A model generated the notes under the pieces. That model was given only the letters and a program-made list of their open reading frames with translations, was not told the DNA's origin and did not search any database. This document shows, piece by piece, positions 37,682 to 49,524 of a stretch of DNA of 64,000 nucleotides (position 1 is its first letter; each line of letters opens with the position of its first letter). The position numbers were made by a program, and so were the translations under genes. Origin of the DNA: Trichosphaerium sp. ATCC 40318 (Eukaryota; Discosea; Flabellinia; Trichosidae); assembly GCA_038496445.1 (NCBI GenBank), contig JALMLS010000479.1, positions 124,001 through 188,000 on the forward strand, given 5' to 3'.

Positions 37682-38740
37682 ATGAGTGATTTGGATGTTT
37701 CGAAATTAACAGTGGTTCAACTGCGTGAGGAGCTCAAAAAACGAAAAAAGCCAACAAGCGGCTTAAAAAATGTCCTCCAAGAGCGCCTACGCACCGCAAT
37801 CGAGGAAGAGCTTATGATGGACGACGAAGAACTGAGTTTGGGAGAAGATGAACACAAGGTACGCTTAATTTTCATTTTTAAGCACTCACACGCGATCAAG
37901 GAGGATGAAAAACCGGTAGAAACACCTAAAGCAGAAAACGGCAAAGCAAAAGTTGAAAGTAAACAACCGACCGCTCTTACTCGCCTTGGCGTACCTTTCA
38001 GAGGTAGTGGTGCATCAAATGCTGCATCTGACGCCGAGAAAAAAAGGAAGAGGTGCGTGGATAGCTAACACTCCAAACATTCTTCAATAAAACGTGTGGC
38101 TTACCGTACGTTGTAGAGCTGAAAGATTTGGCTTACCTGCGGCTGCTCCAACAGCTGAGGACGAAAACGCCAAACGTGCAAAACGGTACGTTAACAGCAA
38201 TTGATTTTATTGTACAAAGATGCAAAGTTTTCAAGTGCTGCGTGTAAAATGCATTTCATTGTTTGACATGCGTTTTTTAAACAACAGGTTGAAGCGATTC
38301 AATCTCACTACACCAGAAGATGAAGATTCCAAGAGAAAGAAGAGAGCTGAGCGATTCGGCACACAAGGTCGTGCAGGAGCTAAGGTAAGGGTTTACGCAC
38401 GTGCTGTCGCATAAAATGACATTATTGATGACAGTAATGATGATGATTGTTAATGGTAATGTATGTTAATCCGACAAATGTAGGTTGCTGTAAAGGATGG
38501 CGCTGCACAAAAACGCTTGAAACGGTTTGGTCTTGCCCTAGGCAAAGAACCTGCAGCAAAACAATCACCAAAAACAGCAGTATCTGAAGAAGAACTCGCA
38601 AGAAGGAAAAAACGTGCAGAGAGGTACAAATCCCATCATTTTGATGATTCCAGGCTGACACGCTTTTGTTTAGGTTTAATCTTAACGACAAGGGTGAACC
38701 TATAGATCGCCGTGTCAAAGTACAATGGGGTGGCAAGTAG
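37682..38740 (+). CDS. SARNP: SAP-domain mRNP protein, SARNP (CIP29)/Tho1-like
   Basis: ATG at 37682 (MSDLDVSKLTVVQLREELKK). The SAP helix-loop-helix reads LTVVQLREELKKRKKPTSG then LKNVLQERL, and an acidic stretch follows. Three or four repeats of the CIP29/Tho1 RNA-binding motif come next: AERFGLPA, LKRFNLTTP, KRKKRAERFGTQG, LKRFGLALG and KKRAERFNL. It ends VKVQWGGK at 38740. The family binds RNA and DNA and works with the DEAD helicase UAP56/DDX39 and the TREX/THO mRNA export machinery. Six small exons are joined in phase. The length, about 220 residues, fits the family. Confidence 0.85.
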
Positions 38741-38934
38741 CTATAGTATTTACTGCGACCACACGCTGTTCGGCTCCCACAAGGTAACGGAGGTTGTACA
38801 TTATCAATAACAATTCTTGACACGGTATTTGGTACCTGTGTATAACATAAAAAAAAACACAAAAAAAAATTTCAAATTTCAGCCAAAGCATTAATTAAAG
38901 CAAGTCACGTGATATTTTAGTGATCTAAGTTTGC

Positions 38935-41584
38935 CTACAATTTGGCTAGTTTGTCTGTGTAAAAGAGGTTTGACCATTCTTTTGGCACATCTACCTCCAT
39001 CGACAAGACCATTTGTGCATATGTTTTTCCTTGTCTGTCAATGTTCAAAGAACCTAAAGATACAATTAATACAATACATATTAATAGAGGTTGCAAGGTG
39101 GCACATACGTAAACCACCACCGCCAAGGGCTTGGGTGCATTGGAAGTTAAAGGCATGTATGCCAGGTAGAGCATATCTAGACACGGTGCCTTGTATCAAG
39201 TGTGCCATGTACTGCTTTATCTTAGCTGCTGTCAAAGTGGATCCCAGCCATGAGTAAAACTTTGGGTGTCTGGCTCTGTTTCAAGGAATTGCGAGTAAGC
39301 AAACTGTATCCCACAACATGTTCCACCCGAGCGTACCTGATACCAATATTGGCGCTGTCTCCTTTGTCTCCGCTACGACCGTGACAGAGTAGTACGAGCG
39401 GAACGCGCACTGTAGGTCCTGAAAAATTGAATGTAGACAATTTTGGCAATTCCCTAGTTTCCTGTCAGATGTACGAACGTCTAGGGCATACAATGTTGGC
39501 GTACAAGGGTTCCTCCAACGATGGTAGAGTTGGTGCATGTTCTGTCAGAGTGATGGGTTTATGGTCGCCTATGATGATGCGAGAAGGTACCTGTTGTTGG
39601 CGGTTAAAGTGTCATATTAATTGTGGCAATGTGTGCTTACCTTGTTCTTGTCAACGAGAGCGGATAAAAATAATATATTTGGACCAGCACGTGGTCTGCC
39701 GCCACCAGCGCCTGTGATTCCTGGGGCCATGCTTGTTGCGGTTGGTGCGAGCTCCTTGCCTATAATGCGAAGTGCTCTTGGATCGGCGTGTACGACTACC
39801 AAGCGTAGGACAACTTCTCGAGCGTGGTGGAGTTTGGCATGTGGTCCATAAGCTTGTTGCAAACAACGATTAGTCACGTAACAATCAAAAGAGCTGTGTA
39901 CTGTGTTCAGAGCCAATCATCTCGATATTGTAATCGCTAAAATCGGCAAGTCCCGCAGCTTTAAGAAGCTTTCTACTTTTTGCAAGTACTGTCTTGCCGA
40001 CTGCATACGCCTTCTCTCTGGCTTCAATGCCACCAATGAGAAGTGATGCATCGAGTTTGTATCCATCAAAGAAACAAGCGGAGCACTTGTAGTATGGTGT
40101 TGGCGATGTGCCCCTCACACCTGTGACTGACACGCGTCCAGTACCTAAGCACTTGTGATTAGTGGCTGTCGTAGGAGGCTCACTTGTCAACAGTTGACAA
40201 AGCGGCGTGATGGCGCTTGGGTATCTCTCTTACCTACTTGCTCGAGATGCACTTGTCTCATGTCTACAATCACGTCTGGCAAGATGTACGCGCCAGGGTC
40301 TCCAATTTCGTACAATATCTGTTCTGCAACGGACTTGACATTGACAATGCCACCCGTGCCTTTTGGTTTTGTTACTATGAAGGATCCGTCGGATTTGACC
40401 TCAGCGATTGGAAATCCAGGGTCTTCCCATCCTACGTAGATGATTGATATGCGCCTACAGGCATCAAATTAACTAGTTTGTACCTCCTCGGTAAGATTCA
40501 CGCCAATCTGTGTAGTTTCCACCGGTTGCTAGTTTGAGTAAGTCCACGTGACATTGACTACAAAAAACAAGGGAACATCAGAAATAAGGATTTTACCTTG
40601 ACAACCACATTCAATAATGTGACCTGCAAGACTGCCGCATGCCATCAAGTCATAATTGCTGGTGTTCCACCCGAACTCGTGGATGAGTGGTGCAAGTACA
40701 AGGGCGCTGTCAGTGCATCTGCCTAAAATAACAATGAGCAAGGAGGTTAACTGCTTTAATATAAAGATTGTGAATGTGACACGTGTCAATCGCATTGGGT
40801 AAAACGTACCTGTCACAACAATTTGTGCGCCTTGTTTCAGCGCTCTAACGATAGGTGCAGCACCAAAATATGCATTCAAGCTCATCATGAATTTATCCTC
40901 CGGGATCTCTTCTACAACGTCCTCTGGGTAGTTGTAAGATTTGGATTTGGGATTGATTGTTTTTAAGACCATTTTTTTTAACAATGTGTCTCATTTTGTT
41001 TAAAACCGGTGTTTTGCGTGCCGTTTTGGAATGGATGGAGGTGCCCTTGTTTCTTGAGTTGTTGCCAGCCATTGGCAATGTCGTCTCCGTCCACACTAGC
41101 GACTACAACGTTTATACCGGCTTCCTTGGCAATCTCCTCTATTGCTAATTTACAGCCGTGTGGATTCAACCCTATGCGTCGTTAGTGCGTGAGGTACGTG
41201 TTGGCCAAGATGGGACAAGCGCACATACCACCAGCATTTGTAACAATTTTAATATTGCGTTTAACGATTTGATGCATCAACGGCTTCCAAATACTCTTTA
41301 CAAACTCGGCTACATAACCACCTTCGCCCATACCTCCTTTAACTTGCTTTTTCGTCTACGTAGAGTAAATTCAGGCGGTGTAACGTGTTGGTCGTTGGCG
41401 TAGTGAAAAACTTTCTCACCTTGTTTTTGGAGCGTGCTAAAATACCCATGGTCACTTCAGATAGATAGTCTCCTACAATATAATCGATATCAGGCGTTTT
41501 ATTTACCAATTGTGCAGCGCCATGTAGGGAATCACCCCAGAAGCCAGACCAACACCCAATTTTTACTTGACGTTGCGCAGACAT
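38935..41584 (-). CDS. AtuA family protein (DUF1446, acyclic terpene utilisation)
   Basis: Start [20 protein letters not shown] at 41584. The N-terminal AtuA domain carries [109 protein letters not shown] and [20 protein letters not shown]. The small C-terminal domain has [20 protein letters not shown], the usual AtuA-like C-terminal signature, and ends TDKLAKL at 38935. Bacterial AtuA acts in citronellol/geraniol catabolism with an unclear biochemical role. Fungi and protists carry homologues with both domains in one chain, as here. More than ten short introns. Confidence 0.82.
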
Positions 41585-41811
41585 TGGTAGTTGACGTTTT
41601 ACCGGCTGTACACAAATGTAAAATAATAAACCAACGCAGAAAATGTCAATTCATTTCTTTTGATGACCTGATAAATAAATGCACAGGCATTTAAAACTAA
41701 ACATCTTCACTTCTCACAACCTCAAAATAACAACAAGAATAGTAAACGGCTAACACGTTTTTATTGAATTCATTCACATGTTGCTTTGCTTGCGCTTGCT
41801 ACACTGACGAC

Positions 41812-42680
41812 TTAGTTGGACAAGTGAACGCCAGACTTCAAGTAGTAAATCTCGTCCTTCTTGTTGACGCCCCATACGTGTCCTTGGCATCCAATATCAA
41901 TCTGCTTAAGACCACCTGAGATTTTAGACCATGATCCTTTGCCAAGAGGTTTCCAGTAGATGTCGCTGTCCTTTTGAACACCGAAAAAGCCGTGGTTGGA
42001 AGCGGACATGTGGCTAAAGCTCTTGTCGAGTTTCTTCCAGGATGTACCGGTTGGTTTGTCCGCTGTCACACCCTCACGAATGTACAAATCATCGTTCTTG
42101 TTGGTACCAATGACGCTGTTGTTGTGCATTACAGTCAAGTTTTTGAGAAGACCGTCGATCTACAACCAGAGCGAGTTAGGTTTTTGGAATTTATCAAAAA
42201 ACTTCTGAAGCTTTTTCAACGTACCTTTTGCCACTTGCCTTGAAGGCCGTTGCGGTAGTAAATCTCGTCTTTGGCGTTACAACCCCAAACGCGACCGTCT
42301 GCTCCTACAGAGACGTATTTCAAACCGCCATCAACCTTTTGCCAGCCATGACCAAGTGGGTTCTCAGTCTGGAATACACGTGTCAAATCAAAATGTAAAG
42401 TTTTCGAGACTGTTTTGGTAAAAGCGAAATAAAACAAACGAAGGCGAAGGCGTACGCTAGCACCGTTGCGGAAGTAAATCTCGTCTTTGGCGTTACAGCC
42501 CCAAACGTGCCCATTAGCGCCGACGCTAACTTGCTTCAATAGACCATCGACTTTCGTCCATCCAGCAGCGTTTAGCTCAGGGCGGTGGTATATTTCGTCT
42601 TTTGTATTGACTCCCCAGGTGGTACCGTTAGGGCCAACAGAAATATGAACAAGGAGACCGTCTACTTTTTGCCAGGACAT
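41812..42680 (-). CDS. Tectonin beta-propeller repeat lectin-like protein
   Basis: ATG at 42680 (MSWQKVDGLLVHISVG); an in-frame upstream ATG at 42737 is less likely. Six tectonin repeats follow the pattern W-KVDG-L--VSVG--G-VWG-N-KDEIY-R: TTWGVNTKDEIYHR, HVWGCNAKDEIYFRNG, RVWGCNAKDEIYYRNG, SVIGTNKNDDLYIREG, GFFGVQKDSDIYWK and HVWGVNKKDEIYY. It ends KSGVHLSN. Two introns split it near 42160-42223 and 42373-42460. Tectonin repeats form a six-bladed propeller; Physarum tectonins and fish-egg/horseshoe crab lectins of this type bind glycans or lipopolysaccharide. The six repeats fill one propeller. No signal peptide is seen, so a cytosolic or non-classical location is likely. Confidence 0.87.
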
Positions 42681-43250
42681 GTTGTTGCGTTTGTTGTGGA
42701 TGAAAGTGTTTGAACCGTTTTTTTTTGGTTTACACAACTTTTGTGCGTCGGTTAAAATGTGTAAAACGTCGTTCCACTGTGCTCTGGTATCGTCACAGAG
42801 AATTCAGCATGGATTGATAGTGACAAGTCAAAATAAAGACTAAAGACCGAACTTGATATGGAGCTACCTTAGTTTGGCCTTTATTGGCCTACACGTGCTA
42901 GAAAAACGTTTGGAAAAAAATGTTGAACTTTTGTGCAGTTTCTCTGGAACGCGTCGCATTGTTTTTGGATTCAGCCACTTGCGTGTTAAATACGTTTTCT
43001 GCAATACCCAAACAAGTTTGGGTAATCGGGTTAAGTTTTGTGTTACACACTTTCCTTTTGTATTCGTTATGCATACCTGATTAATTTGAGTGCCCTGACA
43101 GGTTGTTATTATTGTTTTTTAAAACTGTGTCACAGGGTGCATTGTAACAAACCTCTTGTTGTAACATCAATAAACATATCCAAACAAAAACACTGGGCAA
43201 GGTGTCATAAATTAATGCCAATAAACATTTATTGAAATTGATTCACAGTA
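42681..43250. other. Boundary between gene region and repeat island
   Basis: No supported gene. Open frames at 42853-43235 lack domain signals. Confidence 0.35.
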
Positions 43251-43259
43251 CTGTAATTG

Positions 43260-43345
43260 GGATTTTGACACATACAAAACATATACATGCCAGTACTTTT
43301 GGCACATACAAAACACATCCTTCACATGTACTTTTGATTTCACTA
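43260..43345 (+). repeat. Short tandem-like CACATACAAAACA repeat
   Basis: CACATACAAAACA-type units recur with TTTTGG and ATGCCAGTACTTTT spacers. The sequence resembles the CATGTAC-rich array at 49376-49515 on the other side of the island. Confidence 0.45.
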
Positions 43346-43385
43346 CTGTCATTTCAAGCAACAAAAATATAACAAAAAAAGTTTG

Positions 43386-44212
43386 TTAAATGGCCTCTCA
43401 CACTACAAGCAATGATAGATAAAAAGTGGAATGTCCCCAAGATTCTTAAATCAATTAGTTCTCTTAGAGGTATTAATAGGCCACATGACATTCTTTGGAG
43501 ATTTATGCTCAAACTGCTTCCTGTCTGACATACTGATAGCCAATATCCACTTCAGTGCCACTGTTTATTCTTTGAGTGGGATTATGCCAAAGCTATTGGA
43601 AATATGCTTATTAAATATGTTTCACCAGATCTGAAAGGATGGTTTGAAAACATTATCAAATATTCAAACAACAAAGAAAAAGCAATACATATCAGCTCTA
43701 TTATGCATTGTATATGGAAATGCAGGAATTCTTTCCTTTTTGATGAAGAGATTCCATCCACTCACAAAGTAGTGTTTTGGCACCAACAAAACATATTTGT
43801 TGCTTTTAATATAGATAATTCTTAATGTGAATCTATACCAAATGAAGAAAAGTTTACAAAAATAGAAAATTATTGGAAAGCCTCCAACTGGATTGCTGAT
43901 TTCAAAGATACATGGGAAGATTGGGGTGCAGGTTTGCCTCCACCGCCAGATCCCCCTCCTTTACCACCTATTTACCCCAAAAATACTTATATTAACAAAC
44001 TAATTAGTGCACTAACCCCACCACCCACATGTAGGTCAAGTAGGCAAAGACATAACTATTATTCAGATAATGAAAGCTCAGATGATTGGGATGAAGATCT
44101 CTATTTTGAACTATGAAAATCATCATGTAAAAAAAATGCACGTGGTTATTGTTGTCCACAGCACAATAAACCCACCTTTTTTGAAAAAAAACAAAAAAAA
44201 AAAAAAAACAAA
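43386..44212 (+). mobile_element. Non-LTR-type retroelement 3' fragment, copy 1
   Basis: The degenerate plus-strand coding remnant reads like the C-terminal zinc-binding region after a reverse transcriptase: INRPHDILW, CHCLFFEWDYAK (frame shifts needed), then MHCIWKCRNSFLFDEE. A Pro-rich tail follows (GAGLPPPPDPPPLPPIYP), then NYYSDNESSDD, with a stop at 44114-44116. A short 3' UTR holds CCACAGCACAATAAACCCACC and runs into poly(A) at about 44180-44212. No intact RT domain is present, so the copy is 5'-truncated and dead. It aligns closely with the minus-strand copy at 45879-49030, which defines its limits. Insert polarity and tail fit target-primed reverse transcription. Confidence 0.6.
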
Positions 44213-44399
44213 AAAGTTTCTTTATTGTGAAGTTTTTTCATTTGTTCAATTAGGAGATATTTAGTGACAAATAACTTAAACCCACCTTTTTTAAAAAAAA
44301 AATAATATTACACATCAACACAACAAACTAACATCAAATGGAAAACCCTGGAAACTTACTTGCAAGATTACTGGATATCAAACATCAGTAGTAAAATCG

Positions 44400-44690
44400 G
44401 GAGTACGGATAATGTACAGGTAGAGTATGGGTCAAAAAGTATGGATTCCGTACAGGTTTTGTACGGGTTGAAAGTACGGGTTACGTACGGGTTGAAAGTA
44501 CGGGTTACGTACAGGTTTAATCCGGGTCAAAAGTACGGAACCCGTACGGGTTGAGTACGGGTCAAAAGTACGGGTTCTGTACGGGTTGAGTATGGGTCAA
44601 AAGTATGGGTTCTGTACGGGTTTTGTACGGGTCAAAAGTACGGAACCTGTACGGATTAGGTATGGGTCAAAATATGTGTCGGCAGTTATA
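44400..44690 (+). repeat. Subterminal tandem array, GTACGGGT units (element A, left)
   Basis: Irregular repeats of GTACGGGTTGA/GTACGGGTCAAAA. The matching inverted array is at about 45466-45600. Confidence 0.8.
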
Positions 44691-45465
44691 ATTGTGTACA
44701 CAAAATAGTAAAAACGATGGATTGGTTTATTGTTTTCTTAACTATTACAAGTACATTTACATTACAACACATTACAATACATTACATTACATTACAACCC
44801 CATTACCACTAAATGACCATGTTTTTGACCTGTTTGAGGAGATATTTTAGACATCATGCCTTAATTGTCCTAAAACCCAACTTAATATCCACAACTTAAC
44901 GACTACTTCAAAAAAATGCTTGAAACCCATAATTGCCTTTAAAAAGTGGTTTAATAGAGCTATTAGGCCATAATATCCTTAAACTACTCCAAATACATAT
45001 TTTCTGTCGTTTTTGCCTAAAAATGGTGAGTTGATCCCCAAACCATCATGAAACCATGCATTGTACCTAAATATACCTAATGCTACATTTTCTGAGCAGT
45101 TCGTACAGTCAGACCAAAGTTATTCAATAAAACAACAAAATTCAGCAAAAAGCTGCATTTTGCACTTTATTAAGTTTTCTCCTCTACTTTTTAAGTAAAT
45201 GCCCTAATAACCTTAAAACACCCTCATCTATTAATAATACATGTTTTTGTACTTACGATTACAAGCTGCCATTTAATTGCAGTAATTTTTTTTTGGATTT
45301 TTTGATCGCCAAATCCAAACAAAATTTGATGGCCAAATTTTTTTTTTGATTGCAAGTGTATACTGATGGTTGTGGTTTTGGCACACATGTGATATATGTG
45401 TACACATACATTGTATGGAAAAAGAGGAGTATATTCTGTATCCAATTTTTCATATTATTTAATTG

Positions 45466-45600
45466 TACTCTACCCGTATGGATCCCGTACGTAACCCGTA
45501 CAGGTAGAGTACAGGTCAACAATACGGAACCCGTACGAGTTAAGTACAGGTCAAAAGTACGGGTTCCGTACGGGTTTAGTACGGGTCAAAATCCCGATTC
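45466..45600 (-). repeat. Subterminal tandem array (element A, right)
   Basis: Inverted counterpart of the left array, with units such as CGGAACCCGTAC and GGGTCAAAA. Confidence 0.75.
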
Positions 45601-45639
45601 CAGTACTGATACGCTAAGGTTTTATAATTACCAAGGTTC

Positions 45640-45789
45640 TTGATTAATCAGGAGAAGCAAGTACTTCAAACAGCCAAAGTACAAACATCAACAATATATT
45701 ACCAATCTAGCAAAAGACTTGAGGCTCATCCTCTTGAGATTGCTAGACTCAAGTTTGAGATATTCAAGAGAAAGTCAAAAGTGACAGGT
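45640..45789 (+). CDS. Possible orphan exon next to element A
   Basis: Open plus-strand segment (QSSKRLEAHPLEIARLKFEI) ending at a GTAC donor near 45789. Its Lys/Glu-rich helical composition resembles C-termini of Myb-like or transposon-derived proteins, but it is too short to place. An ATG-led frame at 44338 in front of element A stays open across the inferred empty site for 26 codons. Confidence 0.2.
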
Positions 45790-46083
45790 ACTTTTTTTTT
45801 TTGGTCTTGCATAATTTTCTTATTGTGGTTCATTTATGCTCCTTTTATTTTTTTACTGTGCATTTATTATTCTATGTTTTTTTTTTTTTTTTTTGCAAAA
45901 AAGGTGGATTTATTGTGCTGTGGATGACAATAACCACATGCACTGTTTGTTACATTTTGTGTTTTCACGTGTGCAATTTTAGTACAGGAGTTACATTGTT
46001 AGAATAAATGGTTTAAATCCCATTTTTCTGAGCTATCACCATCTGAGCTTTCATAGTCTGAATAATATTTATATCTTTTTCTA

Positions 46084-47122
46084 CAGTGGTGGAATCGGAC
46101 AGAACGCAAATCGCACGTTTTGGACACGTTTTGGGCACGTTTTTTTTCCACACAAAAGGCACATTTCTCTTCCACATGCTGGCCACGCAAATCGCACGTT
46201 TTGACACGTTTATTATCTACGTTTTGGGCACGTTTTAGGCATGTTTATTTTCCACGTTTTGTAGGCAATTTTGGGCATGCATATTTGCCACGCATATCAT
46301 ACGTTTTGGGCACACATAAAACACCACTTATAGAGGAAAAGAAAATAACAGTTTATGATACATAACATAATGATTACAGAGGTTTTGTACAATTATTACA
46401 AACTTTACATAAAACTATCCCCACATAAACGATACCCAGTGGAGTTGGTTAAGTGTTAAGACCAACTCCATGTTTTTGCCATTTTACCTGCTTTTTCACC
46501 AATCCTGCCTTATCGTAAATACTTTGCAAGAACTTACCTAATTAGGCAAAATCTCAATCCATCGTCTTTAAAAAGGGGTTTAATGGAGAATGAGCCATAA
46601 TATCCTTAATCTACCCTAAATACCTATTTTCTATTGTTTTTGCCTTTAAAAAATGGCACCGAATCCCAAACCACCACGAAACCATGCACCGTACCTAATA
46701 GTGGGCCATACTTCGTTTTTTAAAGGATTCGTACTAGTAGACCTGAGTTATTCACAAAAAATAGAAAATCAAGAAATTGTTGGTTTTTGGGTATTTTTAG
46801 ATTTACATCTACTTAGAGCCATGCTGATACAAACCTAACTACTGCTTACTTGGGTGAAAATACATGTTTTATTGTTGATGATTGAGGTGATCGGCTTTGG
46901 GGTGAGATAGTTGAGTTTTGAGTTTGTCAATTTTTTTATTTTGAATTTTTCTCCAAATTTCTATTAAGGACAGGTCATGGTTAAAAACAACACAATGGCA
47001 CGTTTGGGCACGTTTATTGCAAATATACAATATGCAAATGGCATGTTTTGGGCACGTTTTGGGCACTTATTTTCCACACAAATGGCATGTTTTAGTGTGT
47101 ATTTTGTCTGATTCCACCACTG
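46084..47122 (+). mobile_element. Non-autonomous DNA element B, 1039 bp
   Basis: Inverted termini CAGTGGTGGAATCGGACAGA (left) and, inward from the right, CAGTGGTGGAATCAGACAAA. It is flanked by TA at 46082-46083 and 47123-47124. Subterminal arrays have CGTTTTGGGCA units at both ends (about 46110-46320 and 46995-47090). The interior is shared with elements A and C. No coding capacity. The TA duplication and CAGT termini recall Tc1/mariner-type MITEs. The inside of B also matches element C in reverse. Confidence 0.8.
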
Positions 47123-47560
47123 TATAGATTTGAGTTACAGGAGATTGGTGAAGTGGGCATGATAGTATTGATTTGAGTTTTAGGAGTTGTTGTGGGTAGT
47201 GGAGAAGGCTCAGGTGGAGGAGGTAGGCCAGCACCCCAGTCTTCCCAGAAGTCTTTAAAGTCTGATAGCCAGTTAGTTGATTTCAATAGTCACCAGTACG
47301 AACAAACTTGGCTTCATCTAAGGGCCAATCACATTGTGAGTTATCAATATTGAGAGCCACCAATAGATTTTGCTGGTGCCAAAATGCAACTTGTTGCATT
47401 TAAGGTAAATCATCATCAAATAAAACTGAATTTCTAACTTTCCAGACAGTGCATAATAGAAGATATGTGGATAGTTGTATCTTTATTAGTGGCGAGCTTG
47501 AGTATATTGTATGACCAAGTGTAAAGACCTACAGATAGATGCTTAGCTAACATTTTACCA

Positions 47561-48659
47561 CAGTGGTGGAATCGGACAAAATACGCGTGCCTAAAACGTG
47601 CCATTTGCGTGGTAAATAAACGTGTCCAAAACGTGCCCAAAACGTGCCATTTGCGTGTTGTATATTTGCATAAACATGCCCAAAACGTGTCATTTATGTT
47701 TTAACCATGGCTTGTCCTTATAGAAATTTGGCCAAAAATTCAAAATAAAAATTGACAAACTCAAAACTCAACCATCTCACCCCAAAGCCGATCACCTAAT
47801 CGTCAACAATAAAACATGTATTTTCACCCAAGTAAGCAGTAGTTAGGTTTGTATTGCCATGGCTCTAAAAGTAGGCGAAAAATCTAAAATACCCAAAAAC
47901 CAACAATTTCTTGATTTTTCTATTTTTCGTGAATAACTCAGGTCTACTAGTACAAATCCTTTAAAATGAAGTATGGCCCACTATTAGGTACAATGCATGG
48001 TTTCGTGGTGGTTTGGGGTTCGGTGCCTCTTTTTAAGGCAAAAACGATAGAAAATAGATATTTAGGGTAGATTAAGGATATTATGGCTCATTAACTCCAT
48101 TAAACCCCTTTTTAAAGATGATTATTGGATTTGAGAATTTTTGCCTAATTAGGTAAGTTCTTGCTTAAGTATTTACGATAAGGCAGGATTGGTGAAAAAG
48201 GCAGGTAAAATGGCAAAAACATGAAGTTGGTTGATATAAACTGGGTATCGTTTATGTGGGGATAGTTTTATGTAAAGTTTGTAATAATTGTACCAAACCT
48301 CTTTGTAATCGTTATGTGTTATGTATCGTAATAAACTGTTATTTTCTTTTCCTCTATAAAGTGGTGTTTTATGCGTGCCCAAAACGTGTGATATGCGTGG
48401 CAAATATGCGTGCCCAAAACGTGCCCAAAACGTGGAAAATAAACGTGCCTAAAACGTGTCCAAAACGTAGATAATAAACGCCCAAAACGTGTCCAAAACG
48501 TGTGATTTGCGTGGCCAGCATGTGGAAGAGAAACGTGCCTTTTGTGTGGAAAAAAAACATGCCCAAAACGTGTCCAAAACGTGTCTTTTGCGTGGAAAAT
48601 AAACGTGCCCAAAACGTGCCCAAAACGTGCGATTTGCGTTCTGTCCGATTCCACCACTG
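47561..48659 (-). mobile_element. Non-autonomous DNA element C, 1099 bp, inverted relative to B
   Basis: Termini CAGTGGTGGAATCGGACAAA (left) and, inward from the right, CAGTGGTGGAATCGGACAGA; the right end is identical to the left end of B for at least 40 nt. It is flanked by CA at 47559-47560 and 48660-48661, a 2-bp duplication that is not TA. The array of CGTGCCCAAAA units is at about 48370-48640. With B it forms an inverted pair separated by 438 bp of retroelement sequence, so the region could fold back. Confidence 0.8.
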
Positions 48660-49375
48660 CAATAGCTATAGCATAATCCCATTCGAAAAATAAACAATGT
48701 CTATGTAAAGGATAGGAAAGATCAGAGTGTTTTACAGATAATAACTTTAAAAGGTACTGCCACAAAATGTCTCTAGGTTTATTAATATCCCCCAGGGTAC
48801 TAACGCTTTTAAGCATTTTGTGGACTTTTCAACCATCATTGATCATAGATTGTATGGTAGGTGGCCACATTACGATCTTCAGGTTTGGAAGTATTAAATT
48901 TAACAATGTCAGAAACCTTAACATACTTTTGGGTTGGTGGAAATTTAATACTTGAAGCTGATTTAATCATAATAACCATAAAATAAAAACCAATTAACAA
49001 CATTTTGCCATTGGGTGTCAATGTTGTGAGGAATTTATTATCCTATGTTAATAGATTTCACTTTAGATAATGGATGTACTAAGTGTTAGCAAGGGAACTG
49101 ATGACACTGGTTACTTTAGGGCTAAGTTCATGGGCAGTGATACAAGATGCATCACCTAGCAATGTATTGTAAAGGTGGGTTCATCATTTACTCAAAAGAG
49201 AAAGGTTTCACTGGAGATGATAAATGTTATTGGTATGGATTAAATAGAACCAAGATTGATTGCAGCCATCTCTGTCACAATAAGATGTGCTGGAATTGTG
49301 CTCACCTTTGAACCTGCTGCCATTAATATCAGCAGGAATACATGTCTTAAAATGAGAGGTGCACTGGTCATAGCT

Positions 49376-49515
49376 ACATGACACATACTTTTCACATGTA
49401 CATTATACATACGTGCCATGTACTTTTCACATGGATGAAATATGTATGTGGCATGTATTTTGACATGTACAATATATGTATGTGCCATGTACTTTTTCAC
49501 ACGTACAATATATGT
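49376..49515 (+). repeat. Tandem CATGTAC/ATATGTATGTGCCATGTACTT repeat
   Basis: About three imperfect units, each containing TGCCATGTACTTTT and ACAATATATGTA-type blocks. Confidence 0.7.
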
Positions 49516-49524
49516 ACTTATGTA

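Larger units (their letters stand above)
44386..45608. mobile_element. Non-autonomous DNA element A, 1223 bp
   Basis: Inverted termini CAGTAGTAAAATCGGGA (left) and, read inward from the right, CAGTACTGGAATCGGGA (14 of 17 equal). It is flanked by AT at 44384-44385 and 45609-45610, a 2-bp target duplication. Next to each end lie arrays of GTACGGGT(T/C)AAAA-like units. The interior (about 44880-45130) matches the interior of elements B and C (GCCATAATATCCTTAA, AACCAT-ATGAAACCATGCA). No transposase is encoded. Confidence 0.7.
45879..49030 (-). mobile_element. Non-LTR-type retroelement 3' fragment, copy 2, split by elements B and C
   Basis: Minus-strand copy of the element seen at 43386-44212. 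The coding remnant DINKPRDILWQYLLK, CLFFEWDYAIAIA runs down to 48660 and is cut by element C. It resumes at 47560 and reaches DFKDFWEDWGAGLPPPPEP by 47125, then is cut by element B. It resumes at 46083 with YKYYSDYESSDG and a stop near 45999. The 3' UTR has the same CCACAGCACAATAAATCCACC block and a poly(A) tail (T run at 45879-45896 on plus). Order and content match copy 1 once the two inserts are ignored. Confidence 0.6.

Noticed and set aside
42853-43235. Two overlapping plus-strand frames
   Set aside because: No domain or splice support; the composition is that of AT-rich intergenic DNA.
44400-44690. Regular short repeats resembling a CRISPR array
   Set aside because: Units are imperfect, contiguous and mirrored at the other end of a DNA element; there are no unique spacers, and the genome is eukaryotic.
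46084-48659. A single large foldback transposon
   Set aside because: Each arm has its own pair of termini and its own 2-bp duplication, and the 438-bp spacer is retroelement sequence, so two independent insertions fit better.
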